Shown: piece after piece, positions 63,851-64,000 of the stretch
Layout of the letters: each line of letters opens with the position of its first letter
How positions within the stretch are numbered: position 1 is the first letter of the stretch
Assembly: GCF_003697345.1 (NCBI RefSeq)
Contig: NZ_RFLY01000015.1
Coordinates: 1-64,000 of the forward strand
DNA length: 64,000 nt
Source of the DNA: Solilutibacter pythonis
GTDB lineage: Bacteria > Pseudomonadota > Gammaproteobacteria > Xanthomonadales > Xanthomonadaceae
Direction: 5' to 3'
Made by a program: the position numbers and the translations under genes
Notes under the pieces: model-generated
Databases searched by the model: none
What the model saw: only the letters and a program-made list of their open reading frames with translations
Told to the model about the DNA's origin: nothing

Positions 63851-64000
63851 GACTTGCGGCTTGGTGTAATCCAGGCCACAATGTGCGACTTCCTAATTGT
63901 CGATCCCGGTTGGCTTCACCAACCGGGTGTCTTCATCGGAAATTTTCCATCCCCAGATTTCTGCGAAAGCGGATATCGGTGCTGACTCAAGGATTTTTAC
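63851..64000. other. Gene-free spacer after rpsN with a hairpin
   Basis: At least 150 bp pass without a gene, while other spc genes are 2-15 bp apart. A perfect 9-bp hairpin CCCGGTTGG-CTTCA-CCAACCGGG lies at 63905-63927, followed by a T/C-rich stretch. Candidate promoter sequences exist (for example AT-rich TTTTCC... after 63940) but none is convincing. rpsH is presumably just outside. Confidence 0.6.
63905..63932 (+). terminator. Hairpin in the rpsN-downstream spacer
   Basis: CCCGGTTGG (63905-63913), loop CTTCA, CCAACCGGG (63919-63927), then TGTCTTC. A perfect 9-bp stem with only a weak T-run; possibly an attenuator or processing site inside the spc operon. Confidence 0.55.

Overview
The window is GC-rich chromosomal DNA from a gammaproteobacterium, most likely of the Xanthomonadaceae/Lysobacterales. 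The evidence is the order tRNA-Tyr/Gly/Thr-tuf-tRNA-Trp-secE-nusG-rplKAJL-rpoBC-rpsLG-fusA-tuf-rpsJ, the TTG-started sigma factor with a DUF3106 partner, and hairpins built from tandem 7-mers in intergenic spaces (clearest between rpoB and rpoC). This placement rests on recognition of gene order and protein families, not on a database search.

Layout. 1-127 is the right end of an IS3-family element. 159-3478 (minus strand) carries a PPK2 polyphosphate kinase, a NUDIX hydrolase, a 5'-3' exonuclease and a nitroreductase. 3479-4039 is a gene-free spacer ending in a Fur-box-like palindrome, which precedes a compact iron-uptake operon (4040-9449): siderophore TonB receptor, exported esterase, two small membrane proteins and a PepSY-TM protein, with overlapping stop/start codons. 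9483-14532 holds the proton-translocating transhydrogenase genes pntAA, pntAB and pntB. pntAA is separated from the other two by a minus-strand sigma factor/anti-sigma-like/DUF3106 cassette. A 67-bp copy of the pntAA 3' end lies at that junction, and an unrecognised 162-codon gene is translationally coupled between pntAB and pntB. 14616-19325 is a divergent pair, a TonB receptor and a Tat-exported PhoD-like phosphatase, with three perfect 10-bp repeats between them. 19329-28987 holds assorted housekeeping genes (sufT, wrbA, YihY, TlpA-like, acylphosphatase, a second PPK2, GNAT, prfA, hemA).

From 29047 the window is conserved core genome: TPR protein-lolB-ispE-tRNA-Gln-prs-rplY-pth-ychF, then comEA-like and isoaspartyl peptidase genes, then the tRNA/tuf/secE/nusG/L11-L1/L10-L12/rpoBC, str, S10 and spc gene clusters, running off the window after rpsN. 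The two tuf genes are identical base for base. The ribosomal/RNA polymerase stretch has several hairpins, promoter-like sequences and leaders; the most notable are in the rplL-rpoB, rpoB-rpoC, rpoC-rpsL, rpsL-rpsG and rpsN-rpsH spacers.

I did not see an obvious new defence or mobile system. The best candidates for something undescribed are the unknown gene locked inside the pnt operon, the 67-bp pntAA scar beside the sigma-factor cassette, and the structured spacers in the rpoBC/str region.
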